Origin: Rhyacophila brunnea
Lineage: Eukaryota; Arthropoda; Insecta; Trichoptera; Rhyacophilidae
Assembly (NCBI GenBank): GCA_022495005.1
Contig: JAGYXB010000612.1
Span: 1,364,001 to 1,428,000 of the forward strand
Direction: 5' to 3'
Length of the DNA: 64,000 bases
Shown here in pieces: positions 35,300 to 47,193 of the stretch (the first letter of the stretch is position 1; each line of letters begins with the position of its first letter). The translations under genes were made by a program, and so were the position numbers. The notes under the pieces were generated by a model. The model searched no databases. It was not told where the DNA came from and worked only from the letters and a program-made list of their open reading frames with translations.

Positions 35300-36580
35300 T
35301 TACATTTGTATCTTATCTCTTCCTCGAAATGCCTATGTTGACAATGGCGATTAGATATTTGTGATTTTTAAGTATGTGTACGTGTAGGTATATTCGCACA
35401 TTTTTATTATTTTTTATTAAGTATTTTTTACTTATTTGTATTAGTTATAATCGATTGATTACAAATGTTATCAGAATATATTGAATACAATAATACCAAA
35501 TATATTTTGCAAAAGAATGTGTTTTTAATTGATTAGAGTATTATTCAAGATTTAATCAGACATAAAAAATTTTAGTGATCTCAATTTCTTCAAATTTCTC
35601 AAAAAAATTAAATTAATGTTCCGCCTAGACTCATGTGATGAATAAAATATTATTATTAATTAACTACAGATTACAGGTATATAATTATTTTGTGAAAAAT
35701 ATAATATCTAATTGAGTTGTAAATTATTAGTTATGAACATACACGCTAGATGAGTTGATTTTACGTATGCAATATTCTAATTTTAAAATAAATTACACAG
35801 TAAAAATAAAAAAAAAAAGAAAATCTATACTTACAAAATTCTATTTAAGAAAAAGTAAAGTAGGTACAAGTTTTGCTCCTAAAAGGACCGTATGAGATTT
35901 GCACCCCAACGCATATGGGCGTTTACAGAGATGAAATTATATTAACAGACTTTTTAAGAGGAATGGTTGTTAGCCATTCACCCACCCCATTAGGTCCGCT
36001 CAACGTTCAAGTTGTGTAGGTACCTCATGCCGTCATTACCATAGAATAGTAAGCTTATCGAAATAATTGGTGATGTAACTTCTGTATTTTACGGATATAA
36101 AAAATAACATCGCAAGTTATTGCAATCCAACTAATTATTATAGGTACCTAAAGATGGTTAAAATAGTTAAAAAATGGTTGTCTCATATTTTTGTTTGGTC
36201 ACCTGAGTGACCCTTTTTTAAAAAAAAAAACAAATTGTATTATTTGAAGACAAGCGTATTAGAAAATCCCTCCACTAATAGGTACTCGATGTCTACGAAA
36301 TGTGCATACGAAATATGCATTCAATCTTTCAATCTGGCGGTCAGGCCATAAACTACCAAGCACCAGAACTTTGGTCCATGGCGATGGCTTTTACATTTTT
36401 ATTTATTAATCTGTTTTGTGGATACAGTGTATACATTCAGTGTTATAAACTGCTTATGGATTGCAGATAAAAGAAGAAAAGAAACAATACAATTTTTGAC
36501 AATATAATATTTTATAGGTATAAATGGGTTTTATTTTCGTCTGCTCTGTCTCTTCAGTAGATGTGCGTGTTCATACAATC
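35300..36580. other. AT-rich, no recognisable gene
   Basis: A short phrase (ttggtccat, cgatgg, ttttacatt) occurs at 35281 and again near 36374, so some dispersed repeat is present. No gene is recognised. Confidence 0.5.
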
Positions 36581-36619
36581 ATACATGAATGAGCAGTATT
36601 GTATATTTTTGTCTCTCCA

Positions 36620-36705
36620 GGGTATGTATATAACAAAAAGTGGGCACACTTCATTATTTTCGGAAAATTATCAAGTGCTCAGATTCGTATAATTATTATT
36701 GTCTA
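36620..36705. mobile_element. Fragment of CAGTGCTCGAAATGG-family hAT element
   Basis: cacacttcattattttcgga, then aaaattatcaagtgctcaga and ttcgta, match the subterminal part of the complete element at 37684-37924. The terminus itself is missing. Confidence 0.6.
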
Positions 36706-37683
36706 TTACAAGAAACTTCTATTAGAATTCTTTTCATTTATTTGTATAGGTACAACTGTAGTGACTGTTACATTAGACATTGGCTGAGGATCTCCTAAAT
36801 AGTGAATTCAAAAACACCCCAGAAACACAATCATAATATATTAGAAAAAAATCTTGAAAAAGTTTAAAAAAAGTTGGTCGCCAATAGGTTCGTATCATTG
36901 AACCTGAATCAAACTAAACCATAGACAATATACATACGTACAAATTGTATGACTAGAAAGTAGACCGGAAATGGTTTGAGATTTGACGTTTGGTTCAGTG
37001 TATCATTGAAAATCAAACCGTTCTCGGACCATCAGAAATGAGACGTCAAACCAATTCGGACGGTTCATAGACTAAGACGATCTGTCTAACGGGAAATCAT
37101 TAAAAAGCATCATAACCTGAAAACGATATCGAACTAAGATTTTCTACAAATGTTTCGTTTGTTATTTTCTCGACATTTGACTTACAATATTATATTTTGT
37201 AGGATTAAGGAAAATCGACATGCCTAAAAACAGCATTCTCCGGCATGTGTAAGATCATCGTGATTTGTTAATCTTAATATTTTAGATTATGTTAGCAGGG
37301 TGACTTTTGGAACTAAGTAGGCTGTGGAGATCAGAGAAAAAGAACACACTTGTCAGGTATACTTACGAGAAATAAGAAGATACTACGATATTACTACTAA
37401 CGAAGAGGTACACACTAATTCGATGAAATTTTATTAACTCACTGATGACATCTAGCTAGGTATTTACTTATAAACATACATGCCTTCGCAAAGTTTGATT
37501 TGTGTAATCTTATATTATTTATATGAGCATCATTCAATTTATAAAATACCTAGGTACCTACTTTGTATTTTTGGTTTTCAATACAATGGATTTACTTCAA
37601 TGTATCCCATTATTTTTTGAATCGTCGTCCGAAGATTCGTCTGATGATGATTTTTTCATGCTGGAAGACTTTTAGCCCATTGT

Positions 37684-37924
37684 CAGGGCTTGAAATGGAC
37701 CGGAACGCACCGGAGCGCCATTCCGGTTCATAAAATCTTCAAAATTATCGCTCCGTCTCTTGGAAATATTAATTTGACCGTCTGCGCTAGATATTTCATA
37801 TAATAAAAAAATAACACACTTATTTTGATAAATCACATTTACAATTAATGTAGTATAATATAGTTGATATTTTCGTAAAATTATCGAGCGCTCCGATTCG
37901 TAAAATTTTCCATTTCGAGCGCTG
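37684..37924. mobile_element. CAGTGCTCGAAATGG-family hAT miniature with perfect TSD (241 bp)
   Basis: CCCATTGT at 37676-37683 is repeated at 37925-37932. The ends are CAGGGCTTGAAATGGACC and CCATTTCGAGCGCTG. It lies in the N-terminal coding part of the HARBI1-like pseudogene, whose frame continues on both sides of it. Confidence 0.95.
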
Positions 37925-38852
37925 CCCATTGTCAATAAGAAAAATGAAAATTATTGCGAAGATACTGTTGCAGAGTACACGGACAGGCAGTTCATGATGC
38001 ATTTTCGCGTTTCTAGAAATGTGCATGCAAATCTCACGGAACGATTTCAAAATTCTTCATATTTTCCAAGCCAGAACAGAGGCGGCAATGATAGAATCAG
38101 CGCCACTAACCATTTACTCATATTCCTCTGGTTTGCTGGACATCAAACTGCGTCATTTCGAGATGTGGCTGATAGATTTAATAACACTATCGGTTGTCTC
38201 TCCAGAGTCATCAACAGAGTGACTATGTTTAATAGTAATTTATCCCCAGAAATAATACAATGGCCAACGAATTCTGAGAAAGCAGTTATAGAAATGGCAT
38301 TTAGGGAGAATGGGTTTCCGGGAGTTGTCGGTAATCATATAAAAATTGTTCAATGCAGGTAAGACGATATATTTTTCTATGATATTTCTTTATTTTAGAT
38401 ATATTTGTGTTTTAAAATAACAAAAAATAATTTTAAAAAAACTCGCCTTTGATTAAAGAATAAATAATCTCACATAAATTTAATCATAGCACTGGTCCAA
38501 AATAATGTTATTTAATAAGTTTGCCAAGTACCTAGCTGAAAATCACAAATCTCATTCGTGCCATACTTACTTATTTGCAGAATTTTATCGCTTTCTGTAA
38601 ATGGCTAACTATCCTTTATTTTAGTTGCAGGCTGTGTGTGATGATAATCTCAAATTTCGAAATATCTATGTTGGATACCCAGGCTCAGTGCATGATAGTC
38701 GAGTATATCGAAATTCTTCACTGTGTAGACAACTATCGAGTTCATGTACCGACAAATATATACTTGGTGACAGTGGATATCCCTGCCTCAGGAATTTGCT
38801 GACACCTTATAAAGCCAGGGGAGTACTAAATCAAACTCAAATTAATTATAAT

Positions 38853-40331
38853 CAGCGCTCGAAATAGAAAATCTTCCGAGCCGGAGCGCTCAATAATTTT
38901 CCAAAAAATTACGACTGCCCAAATTTTCGTAACAACTATAAGTAGGTACCTACTGACATACTCCTGAAATTCCCGTCTTCAATGCGGAGCCGGAATAAAG
39001 TTTTGTAAGCCTAAGCGTGCAGCTTGGTCATATAGTCAATTAACAAAATATGAAAGGCTTATGACGTATCACTTGGCTATCTGGATAAAAAGGAATATGT
39101 TAGATTTAGAATGCTAATTATAATATGTATCTATATATAAATTTTCAAACAAATAGCTTTAAGTGTAATATTAAGATTTATACCATTAAAATTGTAATTA
39201 ATTTAGTAATAGGAATAGTTTGTAAATCTATATAAGATCTTGTTTTAAGAGTGGAAAAGAGTGAGTATGAAAGTTCCTTTTGTAGCGACTGCACCACTTA
39301 CTCGATTGTCAAGTGAGATTTTTTTCTTTTATTTAAAGCAGTCGAAAGAAACGGGAGTTGCGAGTGGACGCAAGTTAAAGTTCGCGAACTCGCGCGCAAA
39401 AAAATAAACTATTGTTTTAATTACTAGCATATAAGTGTGTAGCAAAGAAAAATCACTGAAAATATAATATAACTATAAATATAACCAAAAAAAAGACAAA
39501 GACTTTTCATTTAACCCAAATTTACTTAATTATTTTTTTTTGTGAATCCTGAGTTCGACACATACCCTGAGCTAGACCGGAACTCGGGATATCTCACTAC
39601 CATGGAAGGAAAACATGCAACTAGCCATTAAACATGCATGTCGACTGAAGATATGAAAATGCAACTTTATCAGCGCCGCAGGCGAAAATACAACGCATTT
39701 CTACGAAATATACTCTACAAATATTTTTTTTGTCTTTATTTTCTACACGTGTACCATGTAGGTACCCCCACGGGACGTCACTGTTTTTTTACTTAACTTA
39801 TTATGTATTTATTTTGATTGATTTGATTTAATATGTTGATTTAGTAATAACACAATCAGTGATGTCCCTAGGACATATTATGTTGCCCTTAAATAGACTA
39901 CAAGTGCCGCTCTTCCGTATTTAAAAAAATATTATACTTCAAGTAGATATACTTAAAAAAAAGATTTTTATTTAAATGGATAACAATTTTTTAAGAAATA
40001 TAGCTCAATTTAATCAATATTCATTATTGTTTTAGAAATGTGAATTCTGTTTACCACAGTACCTACTTATTGGAATAGATTGGTAGGACTATTGATTATA
40101 GTCGGCGTTAATTTTTTGTAGTGTTAAGTTTGGTTTTTTAATAACATAATTACATATAATATTACTAAGCATACCTGTGTGATTTTTTGTTAAATTTATT
40201 TCAATTAAATATGAACCTCAATGCAATAAATATTAAGTATCCTGGCGAGGCTCAGGGATTTTACGAGACGGCGTGCTGTCCTTCAGGTATTTTACGAACC
40301 GGTACGCCATCCTCGATCACTCCGAGCGCTG
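38853..40331. mobile_element. CAGCGCTCG-family hAT element with perfect TSD (1.48 kb)
   Basis: ATTATAAT at 38845-38852 recurs at 40332-40339. The left end is CAGCGCTCGAAATAGAAAAT and the right end ATCACTCCGAGCGCTG, preceded by ttacgagacggcg and ttacgaaccggtacgcc. The interior has no transposase and may hold other insertions. It interrupts the HARBI1-like frame between VLNQTQINYN and the region leading to SKSRIKIEHAF. Confidence 0.95.
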
Positions 40332-40639
40332 ATTATAATACAAACTCAGTAAAAGTAGAATCAAAATTGAGCACGCATTTGGTCTACTGAAACAAAAATT
40401 TAGACAACTCTATCACTTAAAACCTAGAAACATTGATTTAATTACTCACTTTATTCGAGCATGTTGTGTTTTACACAATATGTCTTTAAATGACCAGTGT
40501 GAGAGGGATATTGATTCACCTACTGGAAATAGTATTGAAGCAGGTTCATCCTATTTATCCCGCAATAACAGTACACCTGGCGCAGATAGACGAAATGAGA
40601 TAGCTCAACTTCTTGCCAGACATGAAAGATCATAAAGGT

Positions 40640-41754
40640 CCCCCATTATGTAAGCTTTCCTGCTGGAATATACTGAATAAAAATCCAGGAACTTTCCATA
40701 AAATTTTTAATGCTTTTAATATACGTATAGGCAGAGTTCAATATTTCAGTTAAGTACCAACCTATCATGTTTTTATCTGTAACTTGTTGCTATGGTATCT
40801 ATTTGTTGTTCGCCGGTAGTAAGTATATTTTGTGACTAACTTCATCAAATATAGATTTTGTGGGAGAAGTATCAACTGAATGGAGTCCTACCTGGTATTC
40901 CTAGAGTACCTCTTACCTATTGTAATTTGTCTTTAATATTTTATATTTTGTTTAATGGTTAGGTATAGGTTGGTAGTTTTAGTTAGTCTAGTTTTTATCA
41001 ATTTTATTTAGGTACCTACCAAGTCTTTATTAGTTAATATACAATTTGTTTCCACACTTCACTGTAAATATATTATGTTTTCTATTTTGTTTAATGGCTA
41101 GATTGCCTAACTAGCCTAGTTGATAGTTATATTTACATACATTGTATATACTTATTTTTGTTAGTCTAGTTTTTTTCAATTTTATTTAGGTAGTCTTTCC
41201 ACTCTTCACTGTAAATATGTTTTCTATTTTGTTTAGGTTAACAATAGTTTAAACATAATAAGTATAACAAAAGTATAACTTCTTCGGTCATATCCGTCCC
41301 TTAGCGGGCTTTCAGACGGGATACCGGTGTCCAGCCACCGGCGTGGCTCGATTCCGCATTTATACATTGAACATTTCAGAATGACTATTGTGAATTTTAA
41401 AAAAATCGAGAAAGGTCCTTTAGCTTTTAACATACTCAATTAATGTTATCCCTTATTGAGGTTATTGATAAAATGTTGGATGTACCTACCTATGTAAAAT
41501 GTGGAATGTCGATTTACCGGGTACCTACCTGTTAACCAATCAACGTGTAAAAAATTTGTTACCACAACCGTTATTTTCACACTACGAATCAAGACCGTCT
41601 ATCTATATAGTCAGGCCACAGCACTGAATCGTGAGTGCAAATTCGAATGCAAAATTGGTAACCAGTTTGCTGTAAATAAAGATTTTCCATTGCATATTTC
41701 GCTCAAAGTAATGAATTAATTTATTTATTTTAGTATGAAACAATCATCATTTTC
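40640..41754. other. No recognisable gene
   Basis: AT-rich sequence with internal repetition (ttctattttgtttaatgg-type phrases at about 40945, 41080 and 41220). A GC-richer patch at 41280-41365 (tcatatccgtcccttagcgg, cagccaccggcgtgg) may be a transposon end. Nothing is assigned. Confidence 0.45.
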
Positions 41755-42745
41755 TGCAAACAGTTTATCATACTGCATTTTAAGATTGATCAATAAGTAG
41801 CACTATGATCAAAATTCACAGTTGCGTCCCGCGGCCCGACTAAGTGGGCCTTGCTTCTAACGGCAAATACTTTTTATGCACTTGAATTAACTTTTGTGTT
41901 TGTGTTGACCCTATAACATAGTACCTACTTAACATCATTGAATTATTGATAAATTGGATTGTTTTAATGTAATGTATATACAGTCGACTCTCGATTTACC
42001 GGGAACGTGATAACCGGGCACCAGATTCTAATATTCTGATTTTAATTAAATTGTGTGTCATTGTGGAACAACTGGGAACAACTTAACTTTCAACCTGGCA
42101 GATTACGGTTTCTTCTAGTGCGCACAAATTACATAATTACAAATTAATAAATAAAAAGTAAATTAAATACAAATTATTTCTTACTGCTTTTACATGAAGC
42201 CTATTGCATCGTTTTCTCTCGTTCAGCCTCGCTCTAACTATGTTATATATTGTTTGTCAAAACTATCAAACTTCGCGCTTATGTGGTATGTTTATAGATA
42301 GCTTTACTAAGTAATCTATTTTTATTATTATATTATTACGGATAAGTAACTCATTTCTTATACATGAAATTGTAATCTTTAAATAGATTAAACACGTTGT
42401 CCACAATATGCAGTAAGGATATCATTATCCGAGTAATCGATTATCTGGGGAATAGATATTAACCCGATCTACCCAGGTAAATTGAGTCAACTGTAAAAGC
42501 AAATAAAATAATAAATGCGGTTATTATTAAGTGAGTTGGTATTTTCTATTTTAAAAATAATGTGTTATGCTTATAATATATGTATTATGAAATTCTACAG
42601 ATTGATTTATTAATTGATTGTCACACCATTATCAAGACTCTTGATATTGATTACAAAAATGACTTACGTTTCATGTATTATTTTTCTGTATACTATAGTA
42701 AAATAAAATTATATATTGGAGATTTCAAGCATAAATACTTATTGT
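41755..42745. repeat. Dispersed repeat R, copy 2
   Basis: This is homologous to 29820-30710 in the same orientation, with small indels. It includes a TA-flanked miniature at 41981-42493. A short gtacctacctattataggtaggtac-like palindrome lies at its right end near 42745. Confidence 0.8.
41981..42493. mobile_element. TA-flanked pogo/Tigger-like miniature, copy 2
   Basis: The ends are CAGTCGACTCTCGATTTACC and gtaaattGAGTCAACTG, with TA at 41979-41980 and 42494-42495. It is longer than copy 1 by about 60 bases. Confidence 0.75.
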
Positions 42746-44418
42746 ACCTACCTATTATAGGTAGGTACAAAAGTATTTATACCATGCATCCTGCAGCGTG
42801 TAAATACATCACTCTCATAAGACTTAAAGGAAGGCAAGTCGTCCACAACAATGGAATCAGAAGTGTTGAATCCAGGTAAGGTCATAGATACAGTGCTCGA
42901 AATGGAAAATTTTACTAACAGGAACGCTCAATATTTTTTCAAAAATGTGCAATATTAGATATAATATCTGTAATATAAAAAAAAATCTTAGTTTTACATA
43001 ATGTACTTTATAAAACATTTTCATCATCACCTTCGCCCGAATCAGTTGTTTGTAACGTAAAAAAATTATCATAATATAAGTTTACGGAATCGTTTACTAA
43101 AAAATACATCATTCATAATAATAATAATTATACAAATATGTATACTTACCTAAATGTAAGTATAATTGGAGTAGGAAACATAAAAATATATGAAATAATG
43201 GACAAACCGATACAATTGTCCATTTGTTTCGTCAGTAGTTTGAATAAAAACATGTAACTAAGTGTAAATGGAAACATGAGTGAAGATACCTTATCGTTAT
43301 TGATTTTTGGGTTTTCATCACGTGTACTTCTTCCTTCTTTCCTCGATATCATATTGATACCTCCACGTTTCTACGTGTATGGAGGACCCCTTTAGGGTAA
43401 AGTACGAGCGAAGATATGGATGCCACATTCATGTTTCTTATAGTCCGCCAAGCCAAATATCCGTCTATCACCGCTCGATGAATAAAGTGCTCTGTACTTT
43501 TATTAATTAACTATAAATATACTAATTACCATATAAGCGAGATAGAGGCTGATCACGCACGATTGATATGTATAGTCGTAATTCGAAACAAAATATAATG
43601 AGTACGTATTTAAAGGACACCTAAAGATATAATTTTTGTTTTAAAAAACGATACCGTAACGCGAAAGGGTAAGTTAGGTAGGTATAACATTTCGACGGCA
43701 CAGGAATTTAAATTTAAATTTTTACAAAATTTTGAATTGTAGGTACTTAGTAAAGAGAAAGCAGGTTATTTTTGAAACAATTTACCTGGGGTAGCGATTA
43801 GGTCTAAAGTATGCAAAGTCGATAGCCGTATGCGCATAGGCGGGTTGGGTTAACCTGCGAAAAGCACTTCTGGGAAATGCGTTGGTGACCGTGCGTCGGA
43901 CGCATGTAATCTAATTATTGTAGATAAATAGTTCCGACTTTCGATCTATTAATTCTAAACGAATTATTAAAGCAACGTATCCAGCATACTAAATAATTTT
44001 TTTAAATCGAATGGCGTAAATCCCATTTCGGGGGCATACCTACAACTAGTCTAAAATTGATGAACAAGGTTTCTTCGCTTGATCTGATCGGCCTATCAGG
44101 GAGGTGCGAGACTCGCGCCTAATCCATCTAAGGATACGAGGGGTCGAAAAAGGGAGAAGGAAGTCAGTAAGCCGAGGCCTTTCGATCCGTGATGGGCACG
44201 GTGTCCCCGCGCACCACTCCTAGTGTTATAATTTTCGCTGAATTGTAAAATAGTTTCAGAGTTCGCGTGCTGCGTACGTTGTAGGTAGAATTCGCTAGTG
44301 TTACGAACCAAGTGATTCATAGATCCTTAAATTTTAATTGCCGCAGCCTACGGCGCCCATCATTAACAAATTTAGGGCTGTTGCAAAATTATTCATGTGT
44401 ATTGATATTGTGTATCTC

Positions 44419-46669
44419 GCACCGTGAGTGTAAAACCAACGTATGTGCAAATTACATAGTTTGGAGATATAAGGGTTTGAAGTTTTCATTTGGTCAGGAT
44501 AAATAGAGTTTCTAAAATAAAACAATAATATTTGGTGTATGTATACATTATGACATGTTCTTTTATTAATTTTATTTTTTTTCATATAAATCCATCAAGA
44601 TTACAAGTTTTAGCAGTTGCTATGGTTTTACACTTTCATGATGCATAGAAAATGTTGATATTTTGCAGTTACCTGAATTGCAGTAAGATTTTTATTGGGA
44701 ACTTTGGTAATACCATTATAATATAATATATTATATTATTATTAAATAAATCAAGAATGATATTTACCTATAATATTTTGATATTTTAAGCTTACTAACT
44801 ATAATTTATTAAAATAGATGCATACAATTTTAAACCAAAATAAAAATAGCAAATTACAATAATTGTAATGTTTTTATAATTAATTTTATCGACGTCAATT
44901 ATTATCTGAATCTGTATTTAAATTTGTAGATGAAAGTTTTTTTTATAAAAATTATGGTGTATTTCTGGTATCACTTTTGATGAACATAGGGAAATCAAGT
45001 CATTTAATTTTGCTTCGGAGATCCGAGGTGGTTTTATAAATGCTTTGTGTAGTTGAGGTTGTACTGATTGACGTCCGCCCTGACGTTTTCTAATATTTAT
45101 TACATCAAACACTTCTGTTTCATACTTATTTTTATAGAACAGGCAATAAGGATTGTTTTTCCTCACTTCAATAACGCAAATGTCTACCCAACTAACCTTT
45201 TTACTATTTTCGTTGAGTTGAAAATTATTGCCCATTTCAATCAAAAATCTCGTCAGTGCCAATTTCCAGTGAATCACTGGAATCCACTGTATTGGTATAT
45301 AAATTGGACCTGACTTCAAGACTATTTTTTTGTTTCTCTATGCAAGAGTGTTATAGAGTCACCCTCGTTCTAGGTGTGTCCTACGACCAAAAAGTTGTGT
45401 GTGATTTTTGGGATATTAAAATCCTGGAGGGCGTATAAATACATTGCTGTAATAAATTTATTTTTATTCTGTCCGGCACAATTATCCGAATAAAAAATGA
45501 CTTCCTTCCCAATTGATTTATCTTCCAAAAATTTTACAACACAAGAACCAATTGCATTGGCCCCTTTGTTTGTAGTCCCTTCATGCTAAACAAAACAGTA
45601 ACCATTTTTATTATTAATGTGTGTAAGATGGTAAAATTATAGGTTGAAAGCTTTCTTTTATAATATAGCACTGATATTTGGGCATTTGGTGTTGATAATA
45701 CGGCCTGCAGATTATAGCAACATACTATTTTATTCGTCTTTCGCCTTCTGTGTTCTCGATAATTGTTTATTTTTTTTGATGAATATCATATATTATTTAA
45801 CTTGAATTATATTTTTCTCTTCGCTACTGCAATTTTTATATTTTTCACAAAAGTCACATAAGTCCTTGTTTGGTTGAAAAAAGCCTATATTATAATGGGT
45901 ATTGTTCCTCTTGCAAACCAGCAGCATCCTTATCTATATCCAAGATGGGTTCTTCAGCATCAGGAAATGTACTTGTCACATTTTTGAAAATCTGTAACAT
46001 TGCAAAAACAAAAATATCATAGATCTGATTGATATACTGTTGTGTTAATTGAAAGAGTTTATTATTGTAGGTGCATAAAATAAATACATAGGTACATAAG
46101 ATAAGTCGATAATAATATGTTTCATAACAATAATAATATTAAGGTTAGTTTTGTATATCATTTTAGTATAATATTTATCACAAAGTCTTACCTTTTTAGA
46201 AGTTTTTCAGCTTTTAAAACTAACTCCACCATCATTCGAATCCTTAAACTTATATTTGATAAAAACAAAATACACTGCACTACATTACTTGAATCAAAGG
46301 AAACAATAATGTGTTGTAGAATACGTCTGGATGCGTTATCAAAGTCTTAACACTGAATCATTTCAATAATTGCCTGCTATCACAATAATAAAAACAATGC
46401 CACATTGCATTCACCAAAAGAATGCGTCTGATGCTCGGGTTTCACAATTAGTCATGGATAATCATTTGCAGATACTATGGTTTTACATTAACAATGGAAG
46501 AAAATCTTTGTATTGTAAAACCCAAATATCTGTCTTTTTTAATGAACATTTTTAAGTTTGCAGTAACTTCAATTTTACATTATCAAGTTTATGACTTTTG
46601 CAGTTGTTTTGCATTTAAATCTCGAAATTGAAAAATTTGCACTTGCTATGGTTTTACACTCACGGTGCG
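44419..46669 (-). mobile_element. DNA transposon D with 20-bp perfect TIR
   Basis: The left end CGCACCGTGAGTGTAAAACC at 44419-44438 is repeated in reverse complement at 46650-46669, and similarity continues inward over about 15 more bases. ATCT lies directly outside both ends (44415-44418 and 46670-46673), a candidate 4-bp target duplication. Related words (gctatggttttacac) recur inside both ends as subterminal repeats. It encloses a broken transposase-like gene on the minus strand. Confidence 0.7.
44918..46000 (-). pseudogene. DDE-type transposase-like pseudogene of an unnamed insect family
   Basis: Read on the minus strand from about 45880: PNKDLCDFCEKYKNCSSEEK, then STPNAQISVLYYKRKLS near 45690, and WHEGTTNKGANAIGS near 45590 with a stop in place of Trp. 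YSDNCAGQNKNKFITAMYLY near 45490 and LVVGHTstopNEGDS near 45400 follow. A C-terminal frame at 45319-44918 contains IPIQWIPVI, NIRKRQGGRQS, KLNDLISLCSSKVIPEIHHN and a stop after FHLQI. I recall such proteins as recurrent uncharacterised insect and cnidarian sequences with an RNase H-like DDE core; the family name is unsure. At least two stops and several shifts kill it. Confidence 0.7.
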
Positions 46670-47193
46670 ATCTGTGTGTATAGCGAGTAACCTTTTTTAT
46701 GAACCTAAACTGTTAAAAATAAAACTTTCTGCTAAGATTTGTGCTACGAATAACGTGTGTTTCATTTTGAATGTCCACCATCATTCAACTGTCAATCCTG
46801 CATCTTTACCCAACTGTCAAGACCTAACCTTACACTGAGCGTGCTCTACCACACCAAACCCAGCTTCGATTGACCGCCCTGAACAAATTATATCACTGAG
46901 CTAGTCGAAGGGTGGAAGCTGGTCGTGTGACTCACACGTATCGACCGATGGGCGTTACCAAGGGCGTCATTAACGTCAGGTCAACCGGAGAGTTGGGCGC
47001 GGAGGTCGGATCGGGCTGTGCGGCCCTGACTCCCCTCCTTACCCGGACTTCCGGGGTGTCAATATAATATCTCTTGATAATGGCCTCTGCAACAAGCCCG
47101 AAACGTCGAGCAAAGAATGAAGAATTACACACGGTGAAAACCCAAAAATCAATTACGATGACAAACAACCGTGAAAGTCTCAAACAGAAGATA

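Larger units (their letters stand above)
37587..40636 (+). pseudogene. HARBI1-like (PIF/Harbinger) transposase pseudogene
   Basis: Parts read in order: MDLLQCIPLFFESSSEDSSDD from 37587, a TAG just before the first insertion, RQFMMHFRVSRNVHANLTER from about 37990, ATNHLLIFLWFAGHQTASFR and RENGFPGVVGNHIKI, where the normal AIDGCHIKI has lost its Asp. Then come LQAVCDDNLKFRNIYVGYPG, SVHDSRVYRNSSLCR and GDSGYPCLRNLL up to 38844. After an insertion it resumes, one base out of frame, with SKSRIKIEHAFGLLKQKFRQ, IRACCVLHNMSL and a stop near 40636. The second Asp (VHDSRV) and the Glu (IEHAFG) of the DDE triad survive. Bases 38359-38624 are an intron or a lost segment. The family is a DNA transposase with a DDE_Tnp_4 domain; this copy is dead. 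Confidence 0.9.
43289..47186. mobile_element. Inverted-repeat element C nested in A
   Basis: Comparison with the related element B shows that A is interrupted between 43288 and about 47187. GAAGATA flanks both sides (43282-43288 and 47187-47193). The left end has attgatttttgggttttca near 43300; the right end has tgaaaacccaaaaatcaat near 47134. Further inward, gatatcatattgataccTCC pairs with GGgtgtcaatataatatc. The superfamily is not known. Bases between its ends and element D hold no recognised gene. Confidence 0.65.

Noticed and set aside
43380..44330. An LTR or rRNA-like GC patch inside element C
   Set aside because: There is no second copy to make an LTR pair and no similarity to rRNA that I recognise.
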